Below, piece after piece: positions 37,701 through 45,416 of a stretch of DNA of 64,000 bases. Source of the stretch: Chitinophaga caseinilytica (GTDB lineage Bacteria; Bacteroidota; Bacteroidia; Chitinophagales; Chitinophagaceae). The notes under the pieces were generated by a model, which made no database searches, was not told the origin of the DNA, and saw only the letters and a list, made by a program, of their open reading frames with translations. The number at the start of each line of letters is the position of its first letter. Position 1 is the first letter of the stretch. Both the position numbers and the translations under genes were made by a program. The DNA is taken from contig NZ_CP150096.1 of assembly GCF_038396765.1 (NCBI RefSeq), positions 4,881,001-4,945,000 of the forward strand, written 5' to 3'.

Positions 37701-38166
37701 CAATACGCTTTCCTGGAAGGGATTGAGTTGCCTCTTCCAGTTCCAGTACCAATATGGCGGACAGGTCTATAACGAACAATACCGCAATTATTATTCAGAC
37801 GGGCAACGCGCCTACATGAACGCGCCGGCCGATGTGGCCAACCGCTGGCAAAAACCAGGCGACGTTTCCGACAATCCTGTCAGGCTCATCGGCAACACCC
37901 AGGGAGGCTTTCGGCATTCCACCCGTTACCTGTACAAATCCGACTATATCCGGCTGCAACTGGTTTCACTTTCCTGGAATTTCCCCAAACACCTGACCGA
38001 CCGCCTGCTGCTCCGTTCGCTGCGCGTTTTCGGACAGGGCAGCAATCTTGCCCTGTGGAAACCAGCTTCAGGTATCGATCCCGACCAGATCAATCCCGGT
38101 GGCGCCGTCGCATTTTCCTATCCGAATGCCCGCACATGGACCATTGGGCTCAACACTTCATTTTAA
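34786..38166 (+). CDS. SusC/RagA TonB-linked outer-membrane transporter with STN domain
   Basis: A 1126-residue TonB-dependent transporter: signal peptide (ending LYVSAQA), STN domain (VSIHVQSVKLEDVLQQLFASRGISW), carboxypeptidase-regulatory-like domain (VSGTVSDENGSPLPGATLLIKG), plug (YGTTTERSTTGAISVVKGEQI, PLIVIDGVPVL, SVLKDAAAIALYGSKASNG) and barrel ending TWTIGLNTSF. It begins the plus-strand cluster. It is followed after 12 nt by SusD, then by a phosphoesterase and small envelope proteins rather than glycanases. This company suggests a peptide or other non-glycan ligand (inference). Confidence 0.95.
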   Translation: MKLAPAKALRLCAMLCTMLCLYVSAQAIPPEYKVTLKANQQEMKTVLRAIEDQTGLYFMFNTNMIQMQEKVSIHVQSVKLEDVLQQLFASRGISWSIIQKAIVLKNAAATPAPKKEPVMRAVSGTVSDENGSPLPGATLLIKGTNIGTLSNANGGFVLPGVPASATVLLARFTGFKPLEMPIGDDPIKVTLQRSVSNLDETVVVAYGTTTERSTTGAISVVKGEQIQTLPNRSFDKSLQGLVPGLRISGGTGQPGGGLSNMVLRGISTGTEALGGSTVRNPLIVIDGVPVLQDPFSLMETVDTYTPVSNPLAQINPADIAEISVLKDAAAIALYGSKASNGVIVVTTKKGTVGKATFTFNQQTDFSSRPPAKIRFMDQQEYLKLLYETYRQTDPVRNTDSYIRADLFKKFPYRVNGPDTSFYDATDWKKLLYRDAAVTLANNLSISGGSNTQRYYINLEHTHQDGIARSTGFNRSSLRVNLDNKPANWIKLGVNSTLSYTTQSIADNTEFSSSGIGLTDALSPLIPNRLDNGNYNLLLSWGANAAGSLTTQNPAAANEFNFHRTKAHRALASLTSEISFLRYFSFNTLLGVDFMQTETRKKNSPMFRGPAGFGSLSNYDVRRSGIVSTNTLNFNKLIGRFHHISALLSQEARIQEENNSQISAKATDAYTNPDLNDISSQGYNRASAIQRSSSTKLLSQFGQLEYNFREKYYLSGSWRRDGVSVFGSNNPWANYGSIGGAWIASSERFLQNITPVVNFLKFRGSIGLSGNTAALNSYMAYQQLYNFTYLGKTALVTDGSTPGNPSIEWEKTSQWDAGMQMGLFNNRIYLEADYYYKFTKNLIFSAPLQSFTGFLSVNDNIGDMRNSGIELSLKADVLRNTRLKWNLSANWSRNSNKLIKANGQHFLTLINPLMAIEVGREFSSFYLPVWAGANPDDGKPQWLNAEGKPTGVYTEAAKQFQGQSQPKGFGAVTNTLSWKGLSCLFQFQYQYGGQVYNEQYRNYYSDGQRAYMNAPADVANRWQKPGDVSDNPVRLIGNTQGGFRHSTRYLYKSDYIRLQLVSLSWNFPKHLTDRLLLRSLRVFGQGSNLALWKPASGIDPDQINPGGAVAFSYPNARTWTIGLNTSF

Positions 38167-38178
38167 ATCTTATCCAAC

Positions 38179-39624
38179 ATGAAAGCTGCCAACGCGATCC
38201 TATATTTTTTCCTCGTGGCCGTGATGGCCATTTCGTGCGGAAAATCGTTCCTCGACAATCCGCCGCGCGATGTAATTCTCAGAGAAGCATATGCCAAAGA
38301 CCTGCATTCCTGCCAGGAACTTTTAAATGGTTCCCACGTAGAGCTCGTTTCGGCACTTGGGCTGCTGGGCCTGATGTATGGCGACCTTATGGCAGACAAC
38401 ATCAAGCCGTTCGAAAGCCAGACGTATTTTTCCGAATTCTACAAATGGAACCTGCATGCAACCCGGGAAAGCGATCAATCGAGCGGATCGGAACTCAATG
38501 CCAACTACCTCGTGTACCAGCTATACTCCGTTGCCCGGTCTACGAGTTTCATCATTGAAAGAGCGACAGGCTTCCGGAAGGAAGACCCTCAATGGTCAGA
38601 CCAGATCGTGGGATCGGCGATGACCATCCGCGTGCTGGTCCATTCCGCATTGCTCAATATACTCGCCCAGCCGGCCAATTTCACTTCGCAGGGAGCACAT
38701 GCAGGTATCGTTTATGTGACATCCTCCGACTGGACACGCCCTCCCGCTCTTGGAAGGGAATCTGTTGGGGCCGTTTATGGCCATCTGCAGGAGGAATTGA
38801 AGAAGGCTGCCGCGCTCATGGGCCCTATCAAAGACGAAAATACGGCCTTCAGCCGCGACATGGCATATGCGTTACTGTCCCGCATCAGCCTCTATGCCGG
38901 GAACTATACCGGTGCCCTGGAAGCGGCTAAAAAAGCGCTGGAAGGGCATCCGCTGCTGACGATCGAAAAAGGTTACCCAGACGGCATGTACCGTAGCCTG
39001 AAGATGTCCGAAAGCGAGTCTTATTACCAGTTACTCCCGGCCATCAGCAACGAGCTGGGCAACAATGGGTACTCCACCGGCTTCCCTAGCTACCTGTACC
39101 GGTACAAAATTTACGGCGCAGGAGCGGACATTGCCGCGAGCCTGCAAACCGATCCTGCAGATGTCAGAAGCGGATGGGTAACGAAGGAAGGAGACAACTG
39201 GAGCATCACCAAGTTCCCCATGGGCGTGGTACCGGACGTGGATATTCCCGAAACGTCTTATTTCCTGCCCATCGTCCGTGTATCGGAAGTGGTACTGAAT
39301 GCCGCGGAAGCCGCATATTACCTGCAGCAGCCGGCGCAGGCGCAAATGTACCTGAACCAGATACGGCTCCGCGCACGGCCGGGGGCGCTGCCGATCATGC
39401 CGACCGGAACGGCGCTTCAGGACGCCATCCGGACAGAACGGAACAAGGAGCTCGCTTTCGAGGGCAGCCGCCTTTTCGATCTCCTCCGCTGGAAAATGGC
39501 GGTAAAACGTTCGGACCCGGCCGATCCTGAAGCCGCGTTGCTACCCTACCCCAGCAACCGCGCCGTGGCGCCCATTCCCCAAATGGATATCTCCGCAAAC
39601 ATTCCCCAAAACCCGGGTTACTAA
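38179..39624 (+). CDS. RagB/SusD family outer-membrane lipoprotein
   Basis: A 481-residue SusD homologue. The lipobox Cys20 (MAISC) begins the mature protein; family features include SCQELLNGSHVELVSALGL near the N-terminus, VSEVVLNAAEAAYYLQQPAQAQMYLNQIRLRAR, and the ending RTERNKELAFEGSRLFDLLRWKMAV, PIPQMDISANIPQNPGY. It shares an operon with SusC (12 nt) and with the phosphoesterase (18 nt). Confidence 0.95.
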   Translation: MKAANAILYFFLVAVMAISCGKSFLDNPPRDVILREAYAKDLHSCQELLNGSHVELVSALGLLGLMYGDLMADNIKPFESQTYFSEFYKWNLHATRESDQSSGSELNANYLVYQLYSVARSTSFIIERATGFRKEDPQWSDQIVGSAMTIRVLVHSALLNILAQPANFTSQGAHAGIVYVTSSDWTRPPALGRESVGAVYGHLQEELKKAAALMGPIKDENTAFSRDMAYALLSRISLYAGNYTGALEAAKKALEGHPLLTIEKGYPDGMYRSLKMSESESYYQLLPAISNELGNNGYSTGFPSYLYRYKIYGAGADIAASLQTDPADVRSGWVTKEGDNWSITKFPMGVVPDVDIPETSYFLPIVRVSEVVLNAAEAAYYLQQPAQAQMYLNQIRLRARPGALPIMPTGTALQDAIRTERNKELAFEGSRLFDLLRWKMAVKRSDPADPEAALLPYPSNRAVAPIPQMDISANIPQNPGY

Positions 39625-39642
39625 TTACCAAATCATCTTTAC

Positions 39643-42204
39643 ATGCGAATTATAACGAACGTATTCATGTATGCCTTGCCACTGCTGATATGCAGCAGTG
39701 CCTTGCATTCATCCGCGCGGGAGAGCCAGCGTAAAAGCACCATCAAGTTGAAACTCGTTTCGGCGAAAATGGAATCGGCCGCGAAAATCAGGATCACCTA
39801 TTCCCAGGCTTTCAATTTCAGCAGGTACTACGGAAAACACACGTTGCTCGTCCCGAATAAAGGATATGGCGAAAAATGGAAGCTGGATACGGACGAACCG
39901 CTCCATATCGTCGTCGAAGCACCTCAACAACGCCAGCACTGGATCAGTTATCCCGGAGACAGTCTCATCATCGAATACAACGATGATAAGATCAGTGTCT
40001 CAGGACAGGGCAGCGAAAGAGTGAAAGCCCAGGCACGCTATCGATTGGAAATTGCGCAAAAAAGTAAATTGCTGTACGAAAAGTTCCATCTTTCCCCTAC
40101 TCATATTAGCAAAAGGTTGAAAGACCTCCCAGATTTCCGGAATAAGATGGACCTCTGCGACAGTTTATCTTCCGCTACCCACCGGCTGCTGGACACATAC
40201 GAAAAACAGTATCCGGACTCCGGCTGGGCGCAAACCAGGGCCTCAGCAATAGCTTTGATCGAATCTACGAGAAGCCTCTGCTACATCAACCTGAATGCAG
40301 CCAGAAAGCGCCTCGGCGTTCCTTTCCGCGACATCCGGGGCATGTACGAAACGGAGATGGAAAATGAAAATTTCCGGTGGTTGATGAACAGCGACATGCC
40401 CGCCCTGGAAATGGAGCCATATTATGAAATGATGAAAGCACGGTGCCTGGTGTACCAATTCGATCCGGAATCGCCGGAAGCCACATCATTACGATCGGAG
40501 AAGGCATTCACCGATTTCAAGATCTGGAAAATACTGCACGAAAGCGACAGGCTCATGCACGGCAGGCTGAAAGATCAGTTCATGGCCTTCCTGCTATCCG
40601 ATAAAATATTGCGCGTCGCGGACATAACCCTGGCCGATACCGTCATCAAATACCTGGATACGCGTTTACAGGACAAAACCTGCCTTTCGCAACTGAAAGA
40701 GGAAAACGACGCCGTACGGTCAAGTTACTTCCGGAAGCCGGACATTATCCAATTCCTCGGCTTGCAGGACAACCTCGGCCAGCCGTTTACACTGAGCAAC
40801 CTGGGAAATACGATCACCGTGCTCGGCGTGGCAGACGAAACGGACAAGGTGCGCGACCCACTTTTTCATGCGATCGTCCGGGAATTCACGGGAAATCCGC
40901 ATCTGCGCATCGGCATCATCCGCCGCCATCGAGCCATCGATACCCGGAAGCAAAAAACAGGCAACATGCCGGGTGTGACCCCGCTTTCCGCGCCGGCTAC
41001 GAACGACCTGTACGACTACATGCAAACGTACAATGCCGCGGCGCCAGGGCGCACGCTAGTGGTTCTCCCGTACAATTACAAGGAGTTGCGATACCGGGAT
41101 GCACGTTATTACCTTCCCGACCCCACCACGGACACGGCCGCAGCGTTACTTTCCATTTTGCGCGAAAAGCTGCTCCAGCTGAAAGACGGGCCCTACGTAC
41201 AATATTCCGGCGACACAACGGTCGTTTATCACCTCGACGGACCGGAAGTTACGACCGACACGCGCATCGGGAAAAAGCCGGCCTACGTTCATGCTGCCAC
41301 CCATGAAGCGGGCAAAAGTTTCCGGATTCCGCTCAAAACCACCATCACGCCGCCCGCATCACAGTACAAACAACCCGAAAAAATAATCGTGCTATCAGAC
41401 ATGGAAGGCAATCTGCCGGCCATGGCGAAATTCCTCATCCGGCACGGTGTTATCGACGACGCGTACAACTGGATTTTCGGAAGCAACCACCTCGTCCTGA
41501 ACGGCGATTTCATGGACCGCGGGTTCCAGGTAACGGAATGCCTCTGGCTGTTGTATAAACTGGAAGACGAAGCCGCCAAAGCGGGTGGGCAACTGCATTT
41601 CATCCTGGGCAACCACGAGATCATGAACCTGGGCGGGGATGTCAGGTACGTACGGGAGAAATACCTGGAAAACGCGCGGCTGATGCATCGCGGATACGAT
41701 GAATTATTAGGACAGAACAGCGAGCTGGGGCGCTGGCTCCGCAGCCGTAATATGCTTGTCAAGATCGGCGATAACCTGTTCGTTCATGGCGGCATCAGCC
41801 CCGCCTTCAACACCACAAATTTACAGTTGGAAGAAATCAATCAACTCAGCCGGGAATTCCTTCAAAAAGGCATTACCGATTCAACAGCGGCATCGCTTCA
41901 CCGAATGCTTCATATGGATAAAGACGCGCCGCTATGGTACCGGGGCTATTATGCCGGCAAACATGAAAAACCGGGCCGGACGCCGGAAGCGGACATCGAA
42001 AAAACGCTGTCCCGCTTCCAGGTTTCACGCATTATTACCGGTCACACGATCGTGGCGGACGTGTCATCATTTTACGGCGGCAAAGTGATCGATGTGGATA
42101 CGCATCATGCCAGCGGAGATGTGGAAGGATTGCTGATCGAACATGACCGGCTACGCCGGATCACCGCAGATGGGTCACAGCATCCGGTAATGCCGAAAGA
42201 ATGA
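39643..42204 (+). CDS. periplasmic PPP-type metallophosphoesterase fused to a thioredoxin-like domain lacking CxxC
   Basis: An 853-residue exported protein (signal ending SALHSSARE). Residues about 30-350 resemble the N-terminal and helical parts of TlpA-linked envelope proteins. Residues about 360-530 look like a thioredoxin fold (FLGLQDNLGQPFTLSNLGNTITVLGVADE, later GRTLVVLPYNYKELRYRD) with no CxxC where a redox site would be. Residues 580-853 are a PPP-type calcineurin-like phosphoesterase with a complete set of ligands: SDMEGN (Asp586, Glu588), GDFMDRG (Asp622, Asp625), GNHE (Asn657, His658), VHGG (His715), GHT (His801). The substrate is unknown. It is in an operon with SusCD and ends at a strong terminator. 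A degenerate copy of its phosphoesterase domain is encoded at 44589-45416. Confidence 0.85.
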   Translation: MRIITNVFMYALPLLICSSALHSSARESQRKSTIKLKLVSAKMESAAKIRITYSQAFNFSRYYGKHTLLVPNKGYGEKWKLDTDEPLHIVVEAPQQRQHWISYPGDSLIIEYNDDKISVSGQGSERVKAQARYRLEIAQKSKLLYEKFHLSPTHISKRLKDLPDFRNKMDLCDSLSSATHRLLDTYEKQYPDSGWAQTRASAIALIESTRSLCYINLNAARKRLGVPFRDIRGMYETEMENENFRWLMNSDMPALEMEPYYEMMKARCLVYQFDPESPEATSLRSEKAFTDFKIWKILHESDRLMHGRLKDQFMAFLLSDKILRVADITLADTVIKYLDTRLQDKTCLSQLKEENDAVRSSYFRKPDIIQFLGLQDNLGQPFTLSNLGNTITVLGVADETDKVRDPLFHAIVREFTGNPHLRIGIIRRHRAIDTRKQKTGNMPGVTPLSAPATNDLYDYMQTYNAAAPGRTLVVLPYNYKELRYRDARYYLPDPTTDTAAALLSILREKLLQLKDGPYVQYSGDTTVVYHLDGPEVTTDTRIGKKPAYVHAATHEAGKSFRIPLKTTITPPASQYKQPEKIIVLSDMEGNLPAMAKFLIRHGVIDDAYNWIFGSNHLVLNGDFMDRGFQVTECLWLLYKLEDEAAKAGGQLHFILGNHEIMNLGGDVRYVREKYLENARLMHRGYDELLGQNSELGRWLRSRNMLVKIGDNLFVHGGISPAFNTTNLQLEEINQLSREFLQKGITDSTAASLHRMLHMDKDAPLWYRGYYAGKHEKPGRTPEADIEKTLSRFQVSRIITGHTIVADVSSFYGGKVIDVDTHHASGDVEGLLIEHDRLRRITADGSQHPVMPKE

Positions 42205-42231
42205 ACCGATTTCATGGGAAATATGCATAAC

Positions 42232-42263
42232 AAAAGTGCCCCGCCGCAGCGGGGCACTTTTTT
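42232..42263 (+). terminator. intrinsic terminator after the phosphoesterase gene
   Basis: A perfect stem (aaagtgccccgc/gcggggcacttt, loop cgca) ends in a T tract, 28 nt past the phosphoesterase stop. It separates the SusCD operon from the downstream small genes. Confidence 0.92.
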
Positions 42264-42278
42264 CCACCGTCCACCATC

Positions 42279-42314
42279 ACTGAACGAAATGTACAGTAGG
42301 CTTGGATAATTTCG
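42279..42314 (+). promoter_or_regulatory. promoter with dyad operator, copy 1
   Basis: The 21-base element at 42279-42299 contains half-sites CTGaAC and GTaCAG separated by five bases. Seven bases later comes a -7-like box TAATTTCG (42307-42314, consensus TAnnTTTG). The same element with identical spacing precedes the DUF4221 gene (42812-42847). The element would cover the -33 region, so a regulator could replace or block the normal contact there. Confidence 0.7.
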
Positions 42315-42374
42315 TATGAATTCAACAATGGCCATTGTTCCAGTCATATTTCAAAACCCACAAAATTTTTCACC

Positions 42375-42710
42375 ATGAAAAGATTCTCATTAATCGGTCT
42401 TGCATTGATCGGCGCATCCGCAGTTACTGCCGCTTTCATTCCCGCCAAGAAAAATGTGAAAGACCCCGCCAGAGCCTGGAACGGTCGTGAAATCCTCGGT
42501 TCCACCGCAAACGGAGCGGAAAGCCTGAACGATGTTACCTGCCGTCAGGCCAGCCAGCAGGAAATCGATAACCTGCTTGCCGACTGTGATTATACTGTAA
42601 CGAAAACTGTCAACACCCCTGGTTCCGGTACCTCTCAGGGCTTTATCACCCGTACGAGCCCGCTGGGTGCGAACTACACTGTTACCGGCACAACCAACAA
42701 CGTGCCTTGA
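42375..42710 (+). CDS. small exported Thr-rich protein of unknown function
   Basis: A 111-residue protein with a Sec-type signal peptide (MKRFSLIGLALIGASAVTAA), then a charged segment, two cysteines 15 residues apart (Cys56, Cys71) and a Thr/Ser-rich tail (11 Thr and 3 Ser in the last 39 residues) ending NNVP. Its overall build resembles small secreted Bacteroidota proteins of the DUF6520 type, but I cannot confirm membership. It has its own promoter/operator module, a terminator before it and a 14-bp hairpin after it, so it forms a single-gene unit. The two Cys could be a substrate for the CPSC thioredoxin-like lipoprotein encoded nearby (speculative). Confidence 0.75.
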   Translation: MKRFSLIGLALIGASAVTAAFIPAKKNVKDPARAWNGREILGSTANGAESLNDVTCRQASQQEIDNLLADCDYTVTKTVNTPGSGTSQGFITRTSPLGANYTVTGTTNNVP

Positions 42711-42735
42711 TATTATACGGCCATCCGTAACATAC

Positions 42736-42771
42736 AGCGATAACGCCTCCCGAAAGAGAGGCGTTATCGCT
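42736..42771 (+). terminator. perfect 14-bp hairpin after the small Thr-rich gene
   Basis: agcgataacgcctc and its exact inverse flank an eight-base loop (42750-42757). There is no T tract after it, so it may be a 3' end stabiliser or processing site rather than a classic terminator. Confidence 0.6.
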
Positions 42772-42811
42772 CCCCGCAACATCGCCCCCAACCTGCCGCC
42801 TTCCCTTCCCG

Positions 42812-42847
42812 ACTGAACGAAATGTGCAGTAGCGGACCCTAACTTTG
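42812..42847 (+). promoter_or_regulatory. promoter with dyad operator, copy 2
   Basis: This is the second copy of the 21-base element (CTGaAC-N5-GTgCAG at 42814-42830) followed after seven bases by a perfect -7 box TAACTTTG (42840-42847). Copy 1 differs by one base within the element. The DUF4221 start codon lies 46 nt downstream of the -7 box. Confidence 0.75.
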
Positions 42848-42892
42848 GGAGGAACGACAACCCGCTTTTCTTGACGCAAGCCCTTCTGCATC

Positions 42893-44050
42893 ATGCAACG
42901 AACGCTATTACGAATTCTTCCGCTACTGTTGCTGCTTTCCTGCGCTGGCAACCATCGCCCACCGCCTGTTGCCCATTATCAAAAACCGGACTACGAGAAG
43001 GTTTCGATCGTTCCAACCGCTGATACGCTTCGATTTCCGCTCGACGAAGATTCCTTCGGCGACCTCGAATCCTGGAGCATCCGGCAACGCAACGGCGAAA
43101 CCGTTATCGCGTTCTTCGATCAACGGTCGGAAAGTATCCTGGAATACCAATACCCTTCCTGTCGCCTGATCAACAAAATCCTCCTCCGAAAAATATTCAA
43201 GCCCTACACCTTGCATGACGCATATCTGCAATCCTATGACAGCATTTATGTGCTATCCAAAACGAAATTCAGTCTTGTAGACAGTGCCATGCATGTGCTC
43301 GGGGAAATACCCAATGTGGTGGACGGCGTCATCCTCGAACCCGACATCTCCCCCATCCATCCACCGGTTGCGAAAAACGGCAAAATCTACCTGAGCCGCT
43401 ATTCCACCGTAAATGCCGCATCACTGGAAGATGTGCGGAAATGGGAGAACCTCTGGGCCGGTAAACCCCGTGAAGGTACAGTGACCACGGCATACGGCAT
43501 GCCCGGCATGTACCTGCGGAACTATTACAACTACCCGCTTCACCGGTCGAGCTACTGCATCAACGACGACGGGAATTTCGTGTTCAGTTTTGCGGCGGAT
43601 ACGATGTTGTACGAAACAGACCTGGACCATTTGCACAACGCCTGGTTCGCGAAAAGTAAATTCCAGACGACGCCCATTCCCGTAGCGCCGAAAGACAGTA
43701 TGCGCAAAGCCCGCATGTCGGCCCGCCTCTACAACCAATCCGATTCCTACGGCGGTATTTATTTCGACCCTTATCACAAACGCTATCTCCGCATCGCCCG
43801 GTCTGGCACTACCCGGGAGGAATTCGAAAAAACCAAAAGTTTCAAGCCTATGCGCTTCCTCATACTCGACAAGCAGTTCAGGATCATCGGCGAATCTGAA
43901 ATCCCGTCAGACATCAACGTGAAACAAGTCTTTTTCGTGCCGGATGGCCGGATGTATGCCCGGATACTTCCCAAAAGCGAAACGGAATTGCTTTTTATAC
44001 GGCTCGAATACCAAACCCGGCATGCCGCAAACCGATCGCATGAAAAATAA
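42893..44050 (+). CDS. DUF4221 beta-propeller lipoprotein
   Basis: A 385-residue lipoprotein (Cys17 in LLSC) of the DUF4221 type, predicted to be a six-bladed beta-propeller. Repeating strands include NGETVIAFFDQRSESILEY, DSIYVLSKTKFSLVDS, NGKIYLSRYSTV, GNFVFSFAADTMLYETDL and DGRMYARILPKSE. No enzymatic motif is visible. Its last 11 nt overlap the start of the next gene, so the two are translationally coupled. It is transcribed from the promoter at 42812-42847. Confidence 0.85.
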   Translation: MQRTLLRILPLLLLLSCAGNHRPPPVAHYQKPDYEKVSIVPTADTLRFPLDEDSFGDLESWSIRQRNGETVIAFFDQRSESILEYQYPSCRLINKILLRKIFKPYTLHDAYLQSYDSIYVLSKTKFSLVDSAMHVLGEIPNVVDGVILEPDISPIHPPVAKNGKIYLSRYSTVNAASLEDVRKWENLWAGKPREGTVTTAYGMPGMYLRNYYNYPLHRSSYCINDDGNFVFSFAADTMLYETDLDHLHNAWFAKSKFQTTPIPVAPKDSMRKARMSARLYNQSDSYGGIYFDPYHKRYLRIARSGTTREEFEKTKSFKPMRFLILDKQFRIIGESEIPSDINVKQVFFVPDGRMYARILPKSETELLFIRLEYQTRHAANRSHEK

Positions 44051-44582
44051 CCGCTTACTATTACCGATATGCTGGCTGGCGATTGCCTGCAGCTCAGGAG
44101 CCGGGTCCAGCCGGCCGGCGCGCACCGCGCGCGACACCCTGTTGTCTGACACCGACCGACGGATACTGATCACCGAATCGCTTTCGGGCATCATTCCCGA
44201 TTCTGTGCGGCAAATGGAATTCGCGGTCGTGATGGTTTTGCCGCTGGAAGCCAGCTGCCCGTCTTGCCGGGTCAAGACCATCGACAGCATCGTGGCTTTC
44301 CGCCATCACTTTCCGGCCCATCATTTCATTGTATTATCGGCCGATGCGGGCATGAAAACCATGAGCAGTTATTTTAAAGGCGCTGGTCATCCCGGAATCC
44401 CGGACATTCCCGGTGTATTGCTGTTCGACAGTACCGGTATGGCGCGTAAAAAACATCTCTTTAATGACAACCCTGCCATTTACTTCCTGGCCGGCGGGAA
44501 AGTGTACCGGAAGATCGATGCGCTTCCGCATACGATCAAGGAAGATCTGCGCGAATTTTTCAGAGGATATCGATTCAAATGA
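44040..44582 (+). CDS. thioredoxin-like lipoprotein with CPSC motif
   Basis: The start at 44040 gives a lipoprotein signal (LAIACSS). Its core has a thioredoxin-like pattern: a hydrophobic strand (FAVVMVLPLEASCPSC) with the CPSC redox site near residue 80, helix (TIDSIVAFRHHF), strand (HFIVLSADAG), and a closing IPDIPGVLLFDSTG. It is short for TlpA (180 residues) and lacks the common cis-Pro TTP motif. It probably works as an envelope thiol-disulfide protein anchored to a membrane. It overlaps the DUF4221 gene and precedes the pseudo-phosphoesterase by six nt. Confidence 0.8.
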   Translation: MKNNRLLLPICWLAIACSSGAGSSRPARTARDTLLSDTDRRILITESLSGIIPDSVRQMEFAVVMVLPLEASCPSCRVKTIDSIVAFRHHFPAHHFIVLSADAGMKTMSSYFKGAGHPGIPDIPGVLLFDSTGMARKKHLFNDNPAIYFLAGGKVYRKIDALPHTIKEDLREFFRGYRFK

Positions 44583-44588
44583 CAAGCA

Positions 44589-45416
44589 ATGCCTACACGC
44601 GCTAAAATATCCATCCATACCGGCGATGCTCCTCCTTCTCCGGCAACGCTTTCCATCCGGCTGAAATATGCATCGGAAGAAAGCACAGCCTGGTTCCTGC
44701 CGGAAAAAACCGCCTTCGTAACGGGTATCCCGGGGGATCTGGACGGCACGGCCGGAATGCTCCGGCAACTCGGTGTCATTTCACCATCCTATCGTTGGAT
44801 TTTCGGGGATGGGCACCTGGTGGTTTTGGGCAATTGCCTCGACGGCAGTGAACAAAGTATCCGGCTGCTGTGGTTTTTTTATGGGCTGGAATCTTCTGCG
44901 ATAAAGCATAAGGGCCATGTGCACTTTCTCCCGGGAACAATGGAAGAAAAACATCTCGACGGGTCTTGGAAATGTTTGCAGCCACCATATGCACCCAAGG
45001 CCATAAACGCCGTCAGCCAATACGTATTTTTGTACGATGGCAACCAGGAATTGTTCAGATGGCTCATGAGCAAACACCTTCATCTTAAAATCGGGGATAT
45101 GGCGGTGGTGCAATGCCGCAGAAAGGCCAGCTGCCCGTGGATCAGGAAAACGCCCGCAGACCGGATCAAATGGCCGGTACTGGAACGGAAGCCCGGTGAG
45201 CTGGCTTTATCGGAGTTGAGCGCATTGAGGAAAAAGCTCCAGGTAAAATTGTTGTTGCTGGCTGACACGGATTCCGGAGAAGTACGGCTGTACCAGGGAT
45301 CCAGGTCCGAAAACCGGCCGGTAGCCTTACCCTTAATCAGGGATAAAGAACATTGGGCGCAATATGTACTTGACTCCGGTCATAACAATCCCGGAAACCC
45401 GAATTTCCCGGGATAG
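44589..45416 (+). CDS. degenerate paralogue of the cluster's PPP-type phosphoesterase (predicted inactive)
   Basis: This 275-residue protein aligns with the phosphoesterase domain encoded at 41386-42204 by shared framework: GVISPSYRWIFGDGHLVVLGN matches GVIDDAYNWIFGSNHLVLNGD, and ELFRWLMSKHLHLKIGD matches ELGRWLRSRNMLVKIGD. The metal ligands are mostly gone: SDMEGN is GIPGDL (about 46-51), GDFMDRG is GNCLDGS (81-87), GNHE is PGTM (115-118), and VHGG is VQCR (174-177). There is no signal peptide, so it should stay in the cytoplasm, unlike its relative. The frame is intact, so it is maintained as a protein, perhaps for binding or regulation. It overlaps the kinase-LanC gene tail to tail by 37 nt. 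Confidence 0.78.
   Translation: MPTRAKISIHTGDAPPSPATLSIRLKYASEESTAWFLPEKTAFVTGIPGDLDGTAGMLRQLGVISPSYRWIFGDGHLVVLGNCLDGSEQSIRLLWFFYGLESSAIKHKGHVHFLPGTMEEKHLDGSWKCLQPPYAPKAINAVSQYVFLYDGNQELFRWLMSKHLHLKIGDMAVVQCRRKASCPWIRKTPADRIKWPVLERKPGELALSELSALRKKLQVKLLLLADTDSGEVRLYQGSRSENRPVALPLIRDKEHWAQYVLDSGHNNPGNPNFPG

Noticed and set aside
42375..42710. Classical lanthipeptide precursor
   Set aside because: It has a Sec signal peptide, its only two Cys lie before the Ser/Thr-rich tail, and there is no leader-type motif. I keep it only as a possible substrate.
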